NCBI RefSeq assembly: GCF_000835495.1
Contig: NW_015622544.1
Coordinates: forward strand, 1,569,704 to 1,633,703
DNA: 64,000 nt
From: Cladophialophora immunda
Taxonomy: Eukaryota; Ascomycota; Eurotiomycetes; Chaetothyriales; Herpotrichiellaceae
Reading direction: 5' to 3'
The notes beneath the pieces were generated by a model. That model did not search any database. It saw only the letters and a list, made by a program, of their open reading frames with translations, and was not told the DNA's origin. The translations under genes and the position numbers were made by a program. Positions 55,035 to 64,000 of this stretch are shown one piece after another; the stretch's first letter is position 1, and every line of letters begins with the position of its first letter.

Positions 55035-58000
55035 TTTGCAGTTCAAAGTATGAACAAAGGGACAAGCTGGTCGGTCGGCGAAGTGTGCGTGGCGGGGTGA
55101 AATGTGCAGAGGGCCTGTTGGTCTGGAGAGGGGTTCTTGAGGATATGAACTGGACGTCCTGGACCAGCAAGGAAAAGGGAAAGGAAGTAGTTTATCGACT
55201 ATCGACAGCAGTAGAGTCAGCTGGGGCTTGTGCGTGCAGATAATATGATCCCGGGGGACAAGAGGGGCGGATGTGTACCAATATTTGTGAATGTGCAGGG
55301 AGAGGATGTACACCAACCCGCGGGAAATTATAATATACCCCGTTGTAGATACAAGGAGGAGAAAAGGAAGGAGGCCGAGAAATTAAAGAAGGAGGAGATG
55401 TGATCGGTACGAAGCAAGGTTTGGCAGAGTCATGTACCCCTTCGTTGGCCAGCAAAGCAATGGTACAATTCTCCCAGCAGGCAGCCGCAGGGCAAATGAG
55501 AAATCAAGGCCTGAGCCTGATGGCGCCGTAGACGGGTAGCCGCAGGACACGGGCGAGGGAATATCTGCCAGCAGACATGCGCCTCGACCACGGCTTGCGC
55601 GCATGGAGCAAGGGATGGAAAATATGACGGGACGAGGGGTGGAAGTTGTGGAATGCTGCGTCGCCGGGTTTGTGCAAGGCGAGTCGCAAATTCGGGTGGG
55701 GTGGCGGGCGCAGGTGAGGGAGGGAGACGACCTGAGATATTCGGATGCGGGTTGGAGGGTGGAGCAAGGGCAAACAGAATCCAAGGAGAAAAAGAGGGCC
55801 TGCTAACAAGGAAGGGATAAATCTGGGCTGCAAGAAACGAAGAGGAAGAAACGATCAAGGTGCAGCACAACGGGTTACACGAAGAAGACTGGCAAACAGG
55901 TACCGGTGAAGGGCCAAAGATGATGTATCAGAAAAGTTGAGCGGATGATGGAACAAAGAGTTTCCAGCGGGTGACGGTCGAGAGAGTTAGGCCTAGCCGT
56001 TTGGATGATGCGCAGGGCAAGGCAGGGCCGCAGGGGAGATAGGCGGCACCACCCCAGATCGACAGAAGGGCTAGGCACCCACTAGGCTAGAACCCGTTCA
56101 GAATCGGGGCATTCCTAAGCCCAACACAGCTGCTTCTCCAAGTTCTAGGTGCCACTGCAGTGGGCCTCTGCCGTTTGGCGTCTTCGGGTGGCTTGCCTTG
56201 CTGATGGCCCATGGGTTCTTTGTCTGGAGCCTCTGGGTGCTTGCCCATCTGCCAACAAATCGGGGGCCACCACCCAGAAATGCCTCCAACCTTGAGGGCG
56301 ACTACTCCCAGCGCTCTTCGGAAAGACCCAAAGAGTTTAGGCTGACCGCCAACACGTCCAGAAACCCAAAGTCGCAGCACTGCAAGGGGGAGGGAGCCAA
56401 GGGAGTCAGCCTCCTACTGCTTCTCGGTAATGCTGCTACGACGTGTCCAAGCCAACTGTGCCTACTTGTAGGTAGTAATTGTTTTGAGCCCTTTCTGGAT
56501 TTTCTGGTGGTTTCACGGCACAACCCTGTGCGTGCATCTGACTGCTTTGGGTGGTTCCACATGATTCTTCTCTCAACAACTCCCATGTGGGAAGTATCAA
56601 GTAGGTCCTGAGGTCGCCAGTAGCATCAGTTCACCCAGCTGTAGCCTGATGAGCTGACTCAGAGATGACACGGGGGACAATCAGATGGGGTTCTGTCTCC
56701 ATGCTCTTCCCCTCTCCTCTGTTGTTTGATTTCTCTTGGTTGGATCCTTCCAGGCTGATTCATTATGCAAAACTACACTGACTGGCCATGTGCGGAGGAT
56801 TTTGCCCTGCCCCGGAACAAAAGACACGAAACGGCAGAATATGGTGACGTGGCAAGAGAGTGACGGTCACTGCTTGGACAGGCGGACCGAGAGCACTCTG
56901 GCAGCGTACAGTAGCTATTGGTGCGTGCAGCAGGGCAGGCTTAGCTACTTGGGATGGTCTTTCATGCAAACAAGCAGAATGAGCCACCAGAGATATGAGG
57001 GCCAGAGTTTGTGTGCTAGGTACCGGTATCTCCCACCTAGATGTATTCCCTCAGTCCCAGCAGCGAGCTAGAGATATAGACTGGGACATGTCGATATCCG
57101 TTGGTACATCCTAGCTCTGCTTCCGTGGATCCTAAAGCTCAAGGGCACTGGACACTGGACACTCATCCTGAGTTTGCTTTATGCGCGCTGAGGCAGCCAA
57201 GGGGCGTTGCCGTGAGAGGGCCCGGGAGAACAACCGAGCTTGAACATATCGCTTACAGGAGCCATCGAAATTCTCTGAAAATGGTGGCAAGGATGAGGAC
57301 TTATATACTCGTGGAATCGTTGCTTTCCGTGGTTCCTTCAAGTTGTTTCACGAGAGAGGAAGCCAGGGAGAAAAGGATGGATAATCTCACAGTTGGAAAT
57401 GAAGAGCAAGTGGCAACGAGTGTGATTTGTTTGTTGATGGATTGCCATTTCCAAGCCTCCCACGCCTAGCCACTGAGATGGATCGTAGCTCTAAGCTCCG
57501 TGCGCCGACCTTTGCTGGCCCTTACGTGGCTCCCTCCACCCGGGACCTGGGCCCTATTGGCCCAGTCAAGGCGCCCAGCGAGATTGGGGCTGTTGATTGG
57601 CAGCGTCGATCCACCACAGGGTAAGCGGCGAGTGGCCTCTGGTGCCATCGGTGCTCCGAACCCCGGCCAGGCTGTGGATGCTGGTGACCGTTTGGGCGGC
57701 ACTGTGGCTTGCAAAGGCCCAGCCTGCGCCCAGCATGTGCCCTGTAAATGGCTTGGGCGGTTGTGGGCGGGGCGCTGAGACTCTCTTCGACTCGCTGTCA
57801 CAGGCCAGAACCCGGCAAATTGAGTGTCAGGCTTGATCTGCGCAGTGGAACTCGCTGCTCCATCGACATCACCCAGCAAGCCAGGCGGCCTTTGTCAATA
57901 ATATTATCATCTGCTAGTCGCTCCCTCTCTACCATCAACAACTCTTCTCGAAGTTTGGTGCTCTACACAATCCTCTCCTCCCTCTCTTTTCTTGCACTCT

Positions 58001-58420
58001 GCTTTACGCTTGTTGGCAGCATCCAGCTTCACTCTTTTGCTGGATCCTCGCCGTCCGTTCTTTCCCAATCTACCCGCTAGCTCACAGTGTTGGAGATAAG
58101 GTTGCTTCCGCCTGGTGCCAAAAAGGCCGTGCCCGCGTTGACGTGCTGCTCGGACTTCCTGCAGACTCTGCATTGGCTTTCGGACTCTTATCAGCAGTTT
58201 CTACACCTCCCAGCCTGACAAAGGACGATTGATCTGAGACCTCGACGCTCTTAAGAAGCTCACGATCAGCCCGCGGCCCCCAAATCCATCCCGCATTCCC
58301 ATCGCAGTGCCAGACTCCGATCTCCGACTGGCCCTCACCTCAGCCTCATAGCTAGATCTATATTCGTCTGCGTCCTCGAAGGACGCCTCAAGAGCCTACG
58401 ACGACTGCAGAGCTGGGGTC
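55035..58420. promoter_or_regulatory. Long divergent intergenic region
   Basis: 3.39 kb between the divergent Pumilio and single-pass membrane protein starts, the longest gene-free stretch in the window. Its left part probably includes a long Pumilio 5' leader, and its right part (57800-58420) is C/T-rich upstream of 58421. Open frames on both strands are short or motif-free. No RNA gene was recognised by eye. Confidence 0.45.
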
Positions 58421-58978
58421 ATGGGCTCATTAAAATACGCATATCTTCTACGTCGTGATGGATCCGACTTCACGGACGGCGGACCACCATATTCCATGAA
58501 TCAGCTACTGTTTGTCCTCTTTACCCTCGTGCTCATGGCTGCCCTGTGTTCCCTGGCCCTCGTCTACCTTCGTCGGCGACGACTGGCCAGCCAGCGAGGG
58601 ACACTACTGCCGACTCACCACCAGACGTCGCATCATCGCTCTCCATCCATCAGCCATTTCGGTCGCCAGGACAAGAACGAGTCCATTTTTGTTTACGATG
58701 AAAAGATGAACTTGATCCACAACTCTTCGAGCCCTCCATCCGCAGCAGTCCCAGAAATCCACATCACCTTCCCTGACGAAGAGGGCAAGTCTGGCCTGCA
58801 GAAAGGACGTGTCGTCGTGGTCCACGTTACCGATTCGGGAAGTGTCGGCATGGAGCCGCTCACCCAGGAGAATCTGCCACCTTATCAGAAGGAAGACGGC
58901 GAGCGATTTCAATCTCTCGACCTCGAACGGATAGGTGGGCTCAGGGAAAAGGAACCATTGAGCCAGAGGTTCTCATGA
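58421..58978 (+). CDS. Conserved fungal single-pass membrane protein
   Basis: Single exon, 185 residues, ATG at 58421 (MGSLKYAYLLRRDGSDF). The N-terminal 25 residues are polar. A TM helix lies at about 27-49 (NQLLFVLFTLVLMAALCSLA), followed by RRRR, which places the long tail in the cytosol. The tail carries conserved-looking blocks: ESIFVYDEKMNLIHN, PEIHITFPDEEGKSGLQKGR with VVVVHVTDSGSVGMEPL, and ENLPPYQKEDGERFQSLDLE near the end. I recognise similar short proteins in filamentous ascomycetes but know no function. The PPYQ motif could be a target for WW-domain ubiquitin-ligase adaptors (inference). A TGTACATA element occurs 247 nt downstream of the stop on the sense strand. Confidence 0.72.
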   Translation: MGSLKYAYLLRRDGSDFTDGGPPYSMNQLLFVLFTLVLMAALCSLALVYLRRRRLASQRGTLLPTHHQTSHHRSPSISHFGRQDKNESIFVYDEKMNLIHNSSSPPSAAVPEIHITFPDEEGKSGLQKGRVVVVHVTDSGSVGMEPLTQENLPPYQKEDGERFQSLDLERIGGLREKEPLSQRFS

Positions 58979-60008
58979 GCCAAGTCACCACCTGTCTTCC
59001 AACATGTCCTCCCGATGGACAAAATACCCCAACCGGCGGGAGGAGCCAGCATTGCTCCTTGTACTCAATAATGCGGCAACACAGTCCATAATATTCGATA
59101 CCGCCGCGATAATTGATTGTGTGGGGGCCATCATTGTGATGGTTATCACACCGCCACGATGATTGTACAGAAAGCTAATATTGGGGGGCGGATCATGTTC
59201 ATAGAAGCCCTTGAATGGGAATTTTGTACATATTGTATAGTCGACAGGCATCTCTGCGGCGTGACAGGGCCCGTGTGCCTGAATTCAATATGAAATGTTG
59301 AGATGTTGCAACTCGAGCATTTCTCGATTCCAATGCGTCCAGAGAAACTTGTCCGTCGGTCCAGGCCGAGTCGTGCTCGCCTGCAGCTAAAAGGTAGCTT
59401 TTCTCTGGTACGTGTGATTTGTGCCATTTTGTAGAACTTCGAATGCACGACCTGCAGCAGCCGAGCTCCACCAGCGACGAGTTGAACTCGGCATCGGCAC
59501 ATTGAGATTCAGCTCCAAGGAAGCACCTGAGCTCCTCACTGACCCATTTATCACCACTCCCACCGTCATCATCATCGCCCACCAGCACTATCCTTACGCT
59601 CGCTACCATCATATTATTGTTTGTTTGGCCTGGATGGCTTCCACGTGTCACTGCCTGGGTGAGCACTGAGAACAGGTTTTTGTGAAGCTCCACTTGTTGG
59701 TCTTCCAGAGCGAAAACGCGTCAATAGCGCCTGGCCAATCACCGCAACTCGCCCTGACCGAGTCCGCATTTTCTGTGTTGACAAGCCGACAAAAACACTG
59801 GGCTCGCACTCGTCACCGTCACCGCGAGGACCCCTCTGTCTCTGATTGTGAATCAAGCCGCGATTGCATTGTCCCCTCGTTCCCAGCACCAGGTCGCCCA
59901 ACTATTGTCCCCCGTGCCTGGATGTGACCGACGTCAACTGCACAAATGCACTGCCAATAATCGACACTCGCGTTGTCCTTGTCTCACCCCGTTTCACCTT
60001 TGCCTGCC
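58979..60008. promoter_or_regulatory. Intergenic upstream of ApsA-like gene
   Basis: 1.03 kb holding the 3' region of the previous gene and the ApsA promoter. TGTACATA lies at 59225-59232 on plus. The part at 59850-60000 is C/T-rich. No gene is supported. Confidence 0.45.
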
Positions 60009-63000
60009 ATGGCCACTGCGGACGTAGTGCCTGGCGACGACTCTCTCAACTATGGTCTACACACGTCAATGGACGACTCCGCAGATCCTTTTGTCGACGA
60101 TGGCCAGTCCCGTCAGTCATTCCACGGCCACCGCTACTCCAGCCTGGTCGACCCCGAGTCCATAGCGATGGGCGCAAGCTTGTCCCCTTCTCAGGTCAAA
60201 CGGAGCCTCATGGCGCACCTTGCTGAAACCGAGCGACGCTTGCATGACGCGCAGAAGCTGGGCGAGTCTCTCTTGATGCAGCAGTCAGAACTCAATGACA
60301 AGCTGCGCGAAGTGGAAGAACAGCAAGGCGAGGCGGAGATTACACCCGAGTTGCGGCAAAGACTGGCTGATCTAGAAAAGGAACATAATGACGTGGGCAA
60401 AGAGATTGCGCGGGCACTGCTGGGCCCGAAATCCAGAGCTGTCAGCGCAGAAGAGAAGCCCGGCATGGAGCAGGCCATCTACTCGAGCCAGGCGACAGCA
60501 TCTCCTTCAAAAGTTATGGCCCCTAGCCGGCGCCAGCGCAATCAGCCGAGCAATCGGGGCGATGACTTGCAGTTTGCGGCCGATATCAGCACCTCTCTCC
60601 TCGCCCAGGTTCGACAACTACAAAGTGCCGTGGCGGAACGAGATGAGCTGTTGAAGGAGGTCAAGTCCGAACGTGACCGTCTGGAGAAAGATGCTGCTCT
60701 TTTCTCGCAGCGTCTGCGAGCCTTGGACGAGAGCGAACAAAAGTACAAGGACGAGAACTGGAATCTCGAGACCCAAACCCACGAGTTGCTCGCAGCTGCC
60801 CGTGAAGCTGCCGACCGCGAAAAGCGGCTCACTGCAAGTTTAGCCGCCACAACCGCCGAGAAAAGCCGGATACAAAGTGAAATGGATGAAGTGAGAGCCG
60901 CCCATGAAAAGTTAACCACTGATCATGCCACTGCCAAAAAAGCTCATGATTCCGAGCTGCATACTCTGAAACGCACAATAGATTTGGGCGACAGCGAGAG
61001 GTCATCGTTACAGCACAAGATTGACGAGTTGACGGCACAAAACCAGGAGCTCGCCCGAGCTGTTGCTGCTCGCCTGCGCGGCGCTCAACCGGATGCGGCT
61101 CCTGCGAATCAAGAGCATGAAGAGGACCTGAGGGACCTTGAAGCTCTAGAACATTCACCACCTCCATCCCCTACTAAGGCTACTCCAAGGCCAGGAGCTT
61201 TGGAATCGGAAACATTACGTAGCTCTCTACACCACGCCCATCGGATGATCCAAAATCTCAAGAACAACATCCATCGTGAAAAGACTGAAAAGATTGAACT
61301 CAAACGCATGCTTCAAGATGCCCGAGATGAGCTTGAGCAACGACGGGGAGACGGTTCTTTGGGTAGTGCAAGCAAACGCCAAAAGACCAAACCTGACCCT
61401 TTCAAGAAACCAGCCCGTCCTGATATGCTGGGCGGCAGCCGAAGGGCGCGGACCGATGTGGAACTCGAGGACGATGACTGGGAAGATCATGCGGTCGAAA
61501 CGCCAAGTCGTCCCGTCAGTCAGAAACACTTGGCCGTGCCGTCTGCCGGTGAAGGCATTACTGATGCAAGCGATGCATACCAAACGGCGAACGAGACAGA
61601 AGGCAATTTTGAAACAGCAGATGAGAGACATGCGACGGAGAGTGAGGATTTCCAAACGGGTGCGGAAAGTCTGGCCGGCGACAGTACAGACGACCTCACC
61701 GAGACAGAAGATACAGCCTCGCATAGTCGAGGGGCAGGTTCTTCTCGTCGTCCAAGACCCAGTCTCACGTTCAAGCCTGCCGGAGATCGTCAGTCATTCA
61801 TTAGCACCGCTTCCACCTCTGCTGGAGAAGAGGAAGAAGCGCTCAAAACGCCGGTGGTGACACAAACTCACAAATTCCGACTTAGAAATGGACGGCAATC
61901 ATTCGCTCGCCAATCCAGAGTTCCAACCGACAGCACACCGACTAATCTGTACTCGGACACTCTGTCTCAAGACTCTCCCGCAACGGTCACCAGTGACCGT
62001 AGCCCACCCGCTGCTGAGCAGAGTCTGTTTGCAGAGTTAGGTGGGCTCGACGAGACAGCGAGTTTTGGAACTCCTGGGAGAGCCAGCTTAGCCTCCGTCG
62101 CATCTACACCGGGCATCCCTGTTTATACGCCAATTAGACAGCTTACACAGCAAGAGACACCAAAAAGCGCTGTCAGGGCTGCTATGGTCGATGCTGCAAC
62201 GATGACTGATTCATGGGAGCCAGAACGAGATCTACCTGACCAGAGTGGCCGTGCAGAAGAGCCTGTTGAGGAGACACCTTCTCCCTCGAGCGAGAGGGCG
62301 CATTCGCCATTGCCCTCTGACTTCCCATTGCCTCCGACAGTGCCAACCTCACCAGTCAAGCATATCGACCACAGCACGCAGTACACTCCGCAGAGAGGAT
62401 TACAAGAAAGTCCGATTAGGAACACTGCGTTCATCACGCCTCCGAAAACTGTCTGGGATGAGGCCCAGAGTCCAGAAATGATTCACTCCGAGGTCGATGC
62501 TGCGACTCAGCCGCGGACACCCACAAGGTTCGAATTCTCAGGTCTGGTAATGCATGATACCACGCCAGTGTCTCCAGAAACCCCTCAGCCGACGCAAGCC
62601 GAGCCATACACCTTCTCTGCCATTCAGTCTCAAACAACTGAGCCCGTGCAGTCTCCCGCTAAACCGACCTTCAATGGCGTCTCGGCTTCAACGCAAGCTG
62701 ATGATCTTCCAGACCGTCCACGAACGGCAGAACGCGTCGTTGGAACGGGGCTTCTCGCATCTGCTGCAGCTGCTTTGGGCTTTGCGAAATCCAAGGAGAC
62801 GCAAGTTCCCACAATAGCAGAGGATGAGACGAGTGAGCCAGAGAGAACGGTCAAAGAGCCTCTTGCTGAGGAAGGTGCTCCTTTGAAAGATGTGTCCGGC
62901 AACAGGGGTCAACCCCAGGGGACATTGGGATCAGAAATGAAAAAAACGGCGCAGGAAGAACGACCGCCCCCCACCTCCAATCATGACCGTGGCTCTCAAA

Positions 63001-64000
63001 CGCTTCTTACAGCTGAAGAGATCGACGAGGCTCTTCGCCCTAAGACTGCAGTCCCCATAACACTTCCACCAAACGGCGAGTCCGCACAGAATGTCACCAG
63101 TCCCCTCAGCCCGTTGACTCCAACGGAGGGAGCTTTGATGAGTGATGCGAATGCACCTCTCACGATCAAATCAGGCCCAGAGTTCACTGCCACGGCGCCA
63201 GTTTCAGCCCCATCTCCCATCAAGCGACCGTCTAGCGCGTCAAGTCAGCGAGTATCCAGCGCAGCATCACATCCGCCTCTCCCAGCTGATCATAAGGAAG
63301 TGATCGCTAAGGCCAGCAGCCGGGTAGCATCGCCCACCAAAGAACTCGGCGGTTCAGGTCAGACATCAACGGTTATGGGCCCACCAGCTTTCCCCGCCTC
63401 TGCAATGCGTCGGCCACGCACTCCAGGAGAGTCTGTGCGGTCTCCCACTCGCGACAGCAATCAGCCACGGACGTCCAATGTCAGCCGTACACAGCGTGGG
63501 ACTGTCACTTCTCAGATATCGCGTCGTTCCTCAGTTTCCTCGTTCGCCTCGGAAATAGATGAACGCTTCAACATGCACCAGACAGGACAAGTCTCTGCTC
63601 ACAATTTTAGTACCGACCCAAGAATCATTCAAGCCATCACGCAGACCATGATCGGTGAATTCCTGTGGAAATACACACGAAAGGCCGGGCGGTCTGAAAT
63701 GTCCGAGACCCGGCATCGCCGGTATTTCTGGGTGCATCCTTACACCAAAACTCTTTACTGGTCGGACCAGGACCCCCAAACAGCCGGCAGGAGTGAGTTG
63801 AGGGCAAAGAGCGTGCTCATAGAAAGCGTTCATGTCGTTCCTGACGACAATCCCATGCCGCCGGGACTGCATCGGAAAAGCCTCGAGGTGATCACCCCCG
63901 GGAGACGCGTCAGGTTTACCGCGAGCACCGGCCAGCGACATGAGACCTGGTTCAATGCACTCAATTACTTACTGCTCCGCGGTGAGGAGAACAGTCAATA
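60009..64000 (+). CDS. apsA: ApsA/Num1-type cortical dynein anchor, 5' part
   Basis: Cortical protein that anchors dynein for nuclear migration in hyphae; ApsA in Aspergillus, Num1 in yeast. The frame is open from ATG 60009 (MATADVVPGDDSLNYG) to the window edge without a stop, 1330 residues so far, intron-free. Layout: N-terminal polar region, coiled coil at about 65-120 and 200-360 (QVRQLQSAVAERDELLKEVK), a second coiled coil at about 400-440 (HHAHRMIQNLKNNIHREKTE), a long Ser/Pro/Thr-rich middle, then a conserved PH-type domain from about 1205 (IIQAITQTMIGEFLWKYTRK, then RRYFWVHPYTKTLYWSDQDP, then HETWFNALNYLL) that binds membrane phosphoinositides in Num1. The domain lies close to the window end; remaining residues are beyond it. 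Confidence 0.92.
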   Translation, partial: MATADVVPGDDSLNYGLHTSMDDSADPFVDDGQSRQSFHGHRYSSLVDPESIAMGASLSPSQVKRSLMAHLAETERRLHDAQKLGESLLMQQSELNDKLREVEEQQGEAEITPELRQRLADLEKEHNDVGKEIARALLGPKSRAVSAEEKPGMEQAIYSSQATASPSKVMAPSRRQRNQPSNRGDDLQFAADISTSLLAQVRQLQSAVAERDELLKEVKSERDRLEKDAALFSQRLRALDESEQKYKDENWNLETQTHELLAAAREAADREKRLTASLAATTAEKSRIQSEMDEVRAAHEKLTTDHATAKKAHDSELHTLKRTIDLGDSERSSLQHKIDELTAQNQELARAVAARLRGAQPDAAPANQEHEEDLRDLEALEHSPPPSPTKATPRPGALESETLRSSLHHAHRMIQNLKNNIHREKTEKIELKRMLQDARDELEQRRGDGSLGSASKRQKTKPDPFKKPARPDMLGGSRRARTDVELEDDDWEDHAVETPSRPVSQKHLAVPSAGEGITDASDAYQTANETEGNFETADERHATESEDFQTGAESLAGDSTDDLTETEDTASHSRGAGSSRRPRPSLTFKPAGDRQSFISTASTSAGEEEEALKTPVVTQTHKFRLRNGRQSFARQSRVPTDSTPTNLYSDTLSQDSPATVTSDRSPPAAEQSLFAELGGLDETASFGTPGRASLASVASTPGIPVYTPIRQLTQQETPKSAVRAAMVDAATMTDSWEPERDLPDQSGRAEEPVEETPSPSSERAHSPLPSDFPLPPTVPTSPVKHIDHSTQYTPQRGLQESPIRNTAFITPPKTVWDEAQSPEMIHSEVDAATQPRTPTRFEFSGLVMHDTTPVSPETPQPTQAEPYTFSAIQSQTTEPVQSPAKPTFNGVSASTQADDLPDRPRTAERVVGTGLLASAAAALGFAKSKETQVPTIAEDETSEPERTVKEPLAEEGAPLKDVSGNRGQPQGTLGSEMKKTAQEERPPPTSNHDRGSQTLLTAEEIDEALRPKTAVPITLPPNGESAQNVTSPLSPLTPTEGALMSDANAPLTIKSGPEFTATAPVSAPSPIKRPSSASSQRVSSAASHPPLPADHKEVIAKASSRVASPTKELGGSGQTSTVMGPPAFPASAMRRPRTPGESVRSPTRDSNQPRTSNVSRTQRGTVTSQISRRSSVSSFASEIDERFNMHQTGQVSAHNFSTDPRIIQAITQTMIGEFLWKYTRKAGRSEMSETRHRRYFWVHPYTKTLYWSDQDPQTAGRSELRAKSVLIESVHVVPDDNPMPPGLHRKSLEVITPGRRVRFTASTGQRHETWFNALNYLLLRGEENSQ

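Overview
This is a filamentous ascomycete (Pezizomycotina) nuclear contig. Most genes are broken by short spliceosomal introns of about 48 to 70 nt with GTAAGT/GTATGT-type donors and CTAAC/CTGAC-like branch points. The products are typical of that group: a Zn2Cys6 regulator, an RfeG-type protein, an ApsA/Num1 cortical anchor, and DUF3669 and DUF6594 proteins. A Eurotiomycete-like relative fits, but the order cannot be set from sequence alone. No viral, bacterial-operon, CRISPR, tRNA or rRNA feature was seen. Exon boundaries below were worked out by hand from reading frame, splice consensus and family alignment from memory.

Layout. 0-8 kb: a MurQ-type sugar-phosphate etherase (cut by the left edge) is divergent from an UNC93-like transporter. 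Then come the mitochondrial assembly factor PET191, the oligosaccharyltransferase subunit WBP1, and, divergent from WBP1, a 9.5 kDa complex I subunit. 8-17 kb: a degenerate 53-bp minisatellite, a BTB protein, an RfeG-like protein and a glutathione transferase-like protein. 17-33 kb, mostly plus strand: a small conserved protein, mitochondrial GABA transaminase, SPT4 and protein phosphatase 5 (divergent pair), an F-box/Cys-rich protein, a metallo-beta-lactamase lactonase, a small four-repeat protein (minus strand), a DUF3669 kinase-like protein and a malonyl-CoA-synthetase-like enzyme. 33-47.6 kb: six minus-strand genes in a row (AhpD-like, VPS18, DHA1 MFS transporter, SPO12-like, PQ-loop transporter, DUF6594-like). 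47.6-64 kb: a Zn2Cys6 regulator, a Pumilio/Puf3-type RNA-binding protein, a single-pass membrane protein and ApsA, which runs off the right edge.

The genes are mainly housekeeping and do not form an evident biosynthetic cluster. Shared themes are mitochondrial function (PET191, complex I subunit, GABA transaminase, and a Puf3-like protein whose yeast relative controls mitochondrial mRNAs) and vacuole/endomembrane function (VPS18, PQ-loop transporter, WBP1). The best leads for follow-up are the Pumilio gene, with two frame-preserving introns, one of them inside the RNA-recognition helix of repeat 8; the four-repeat protein at 28 kb; the cluster of TQ motifs in ApsA; the MurQ-transporter pair; and the 53-bp minisatellite.
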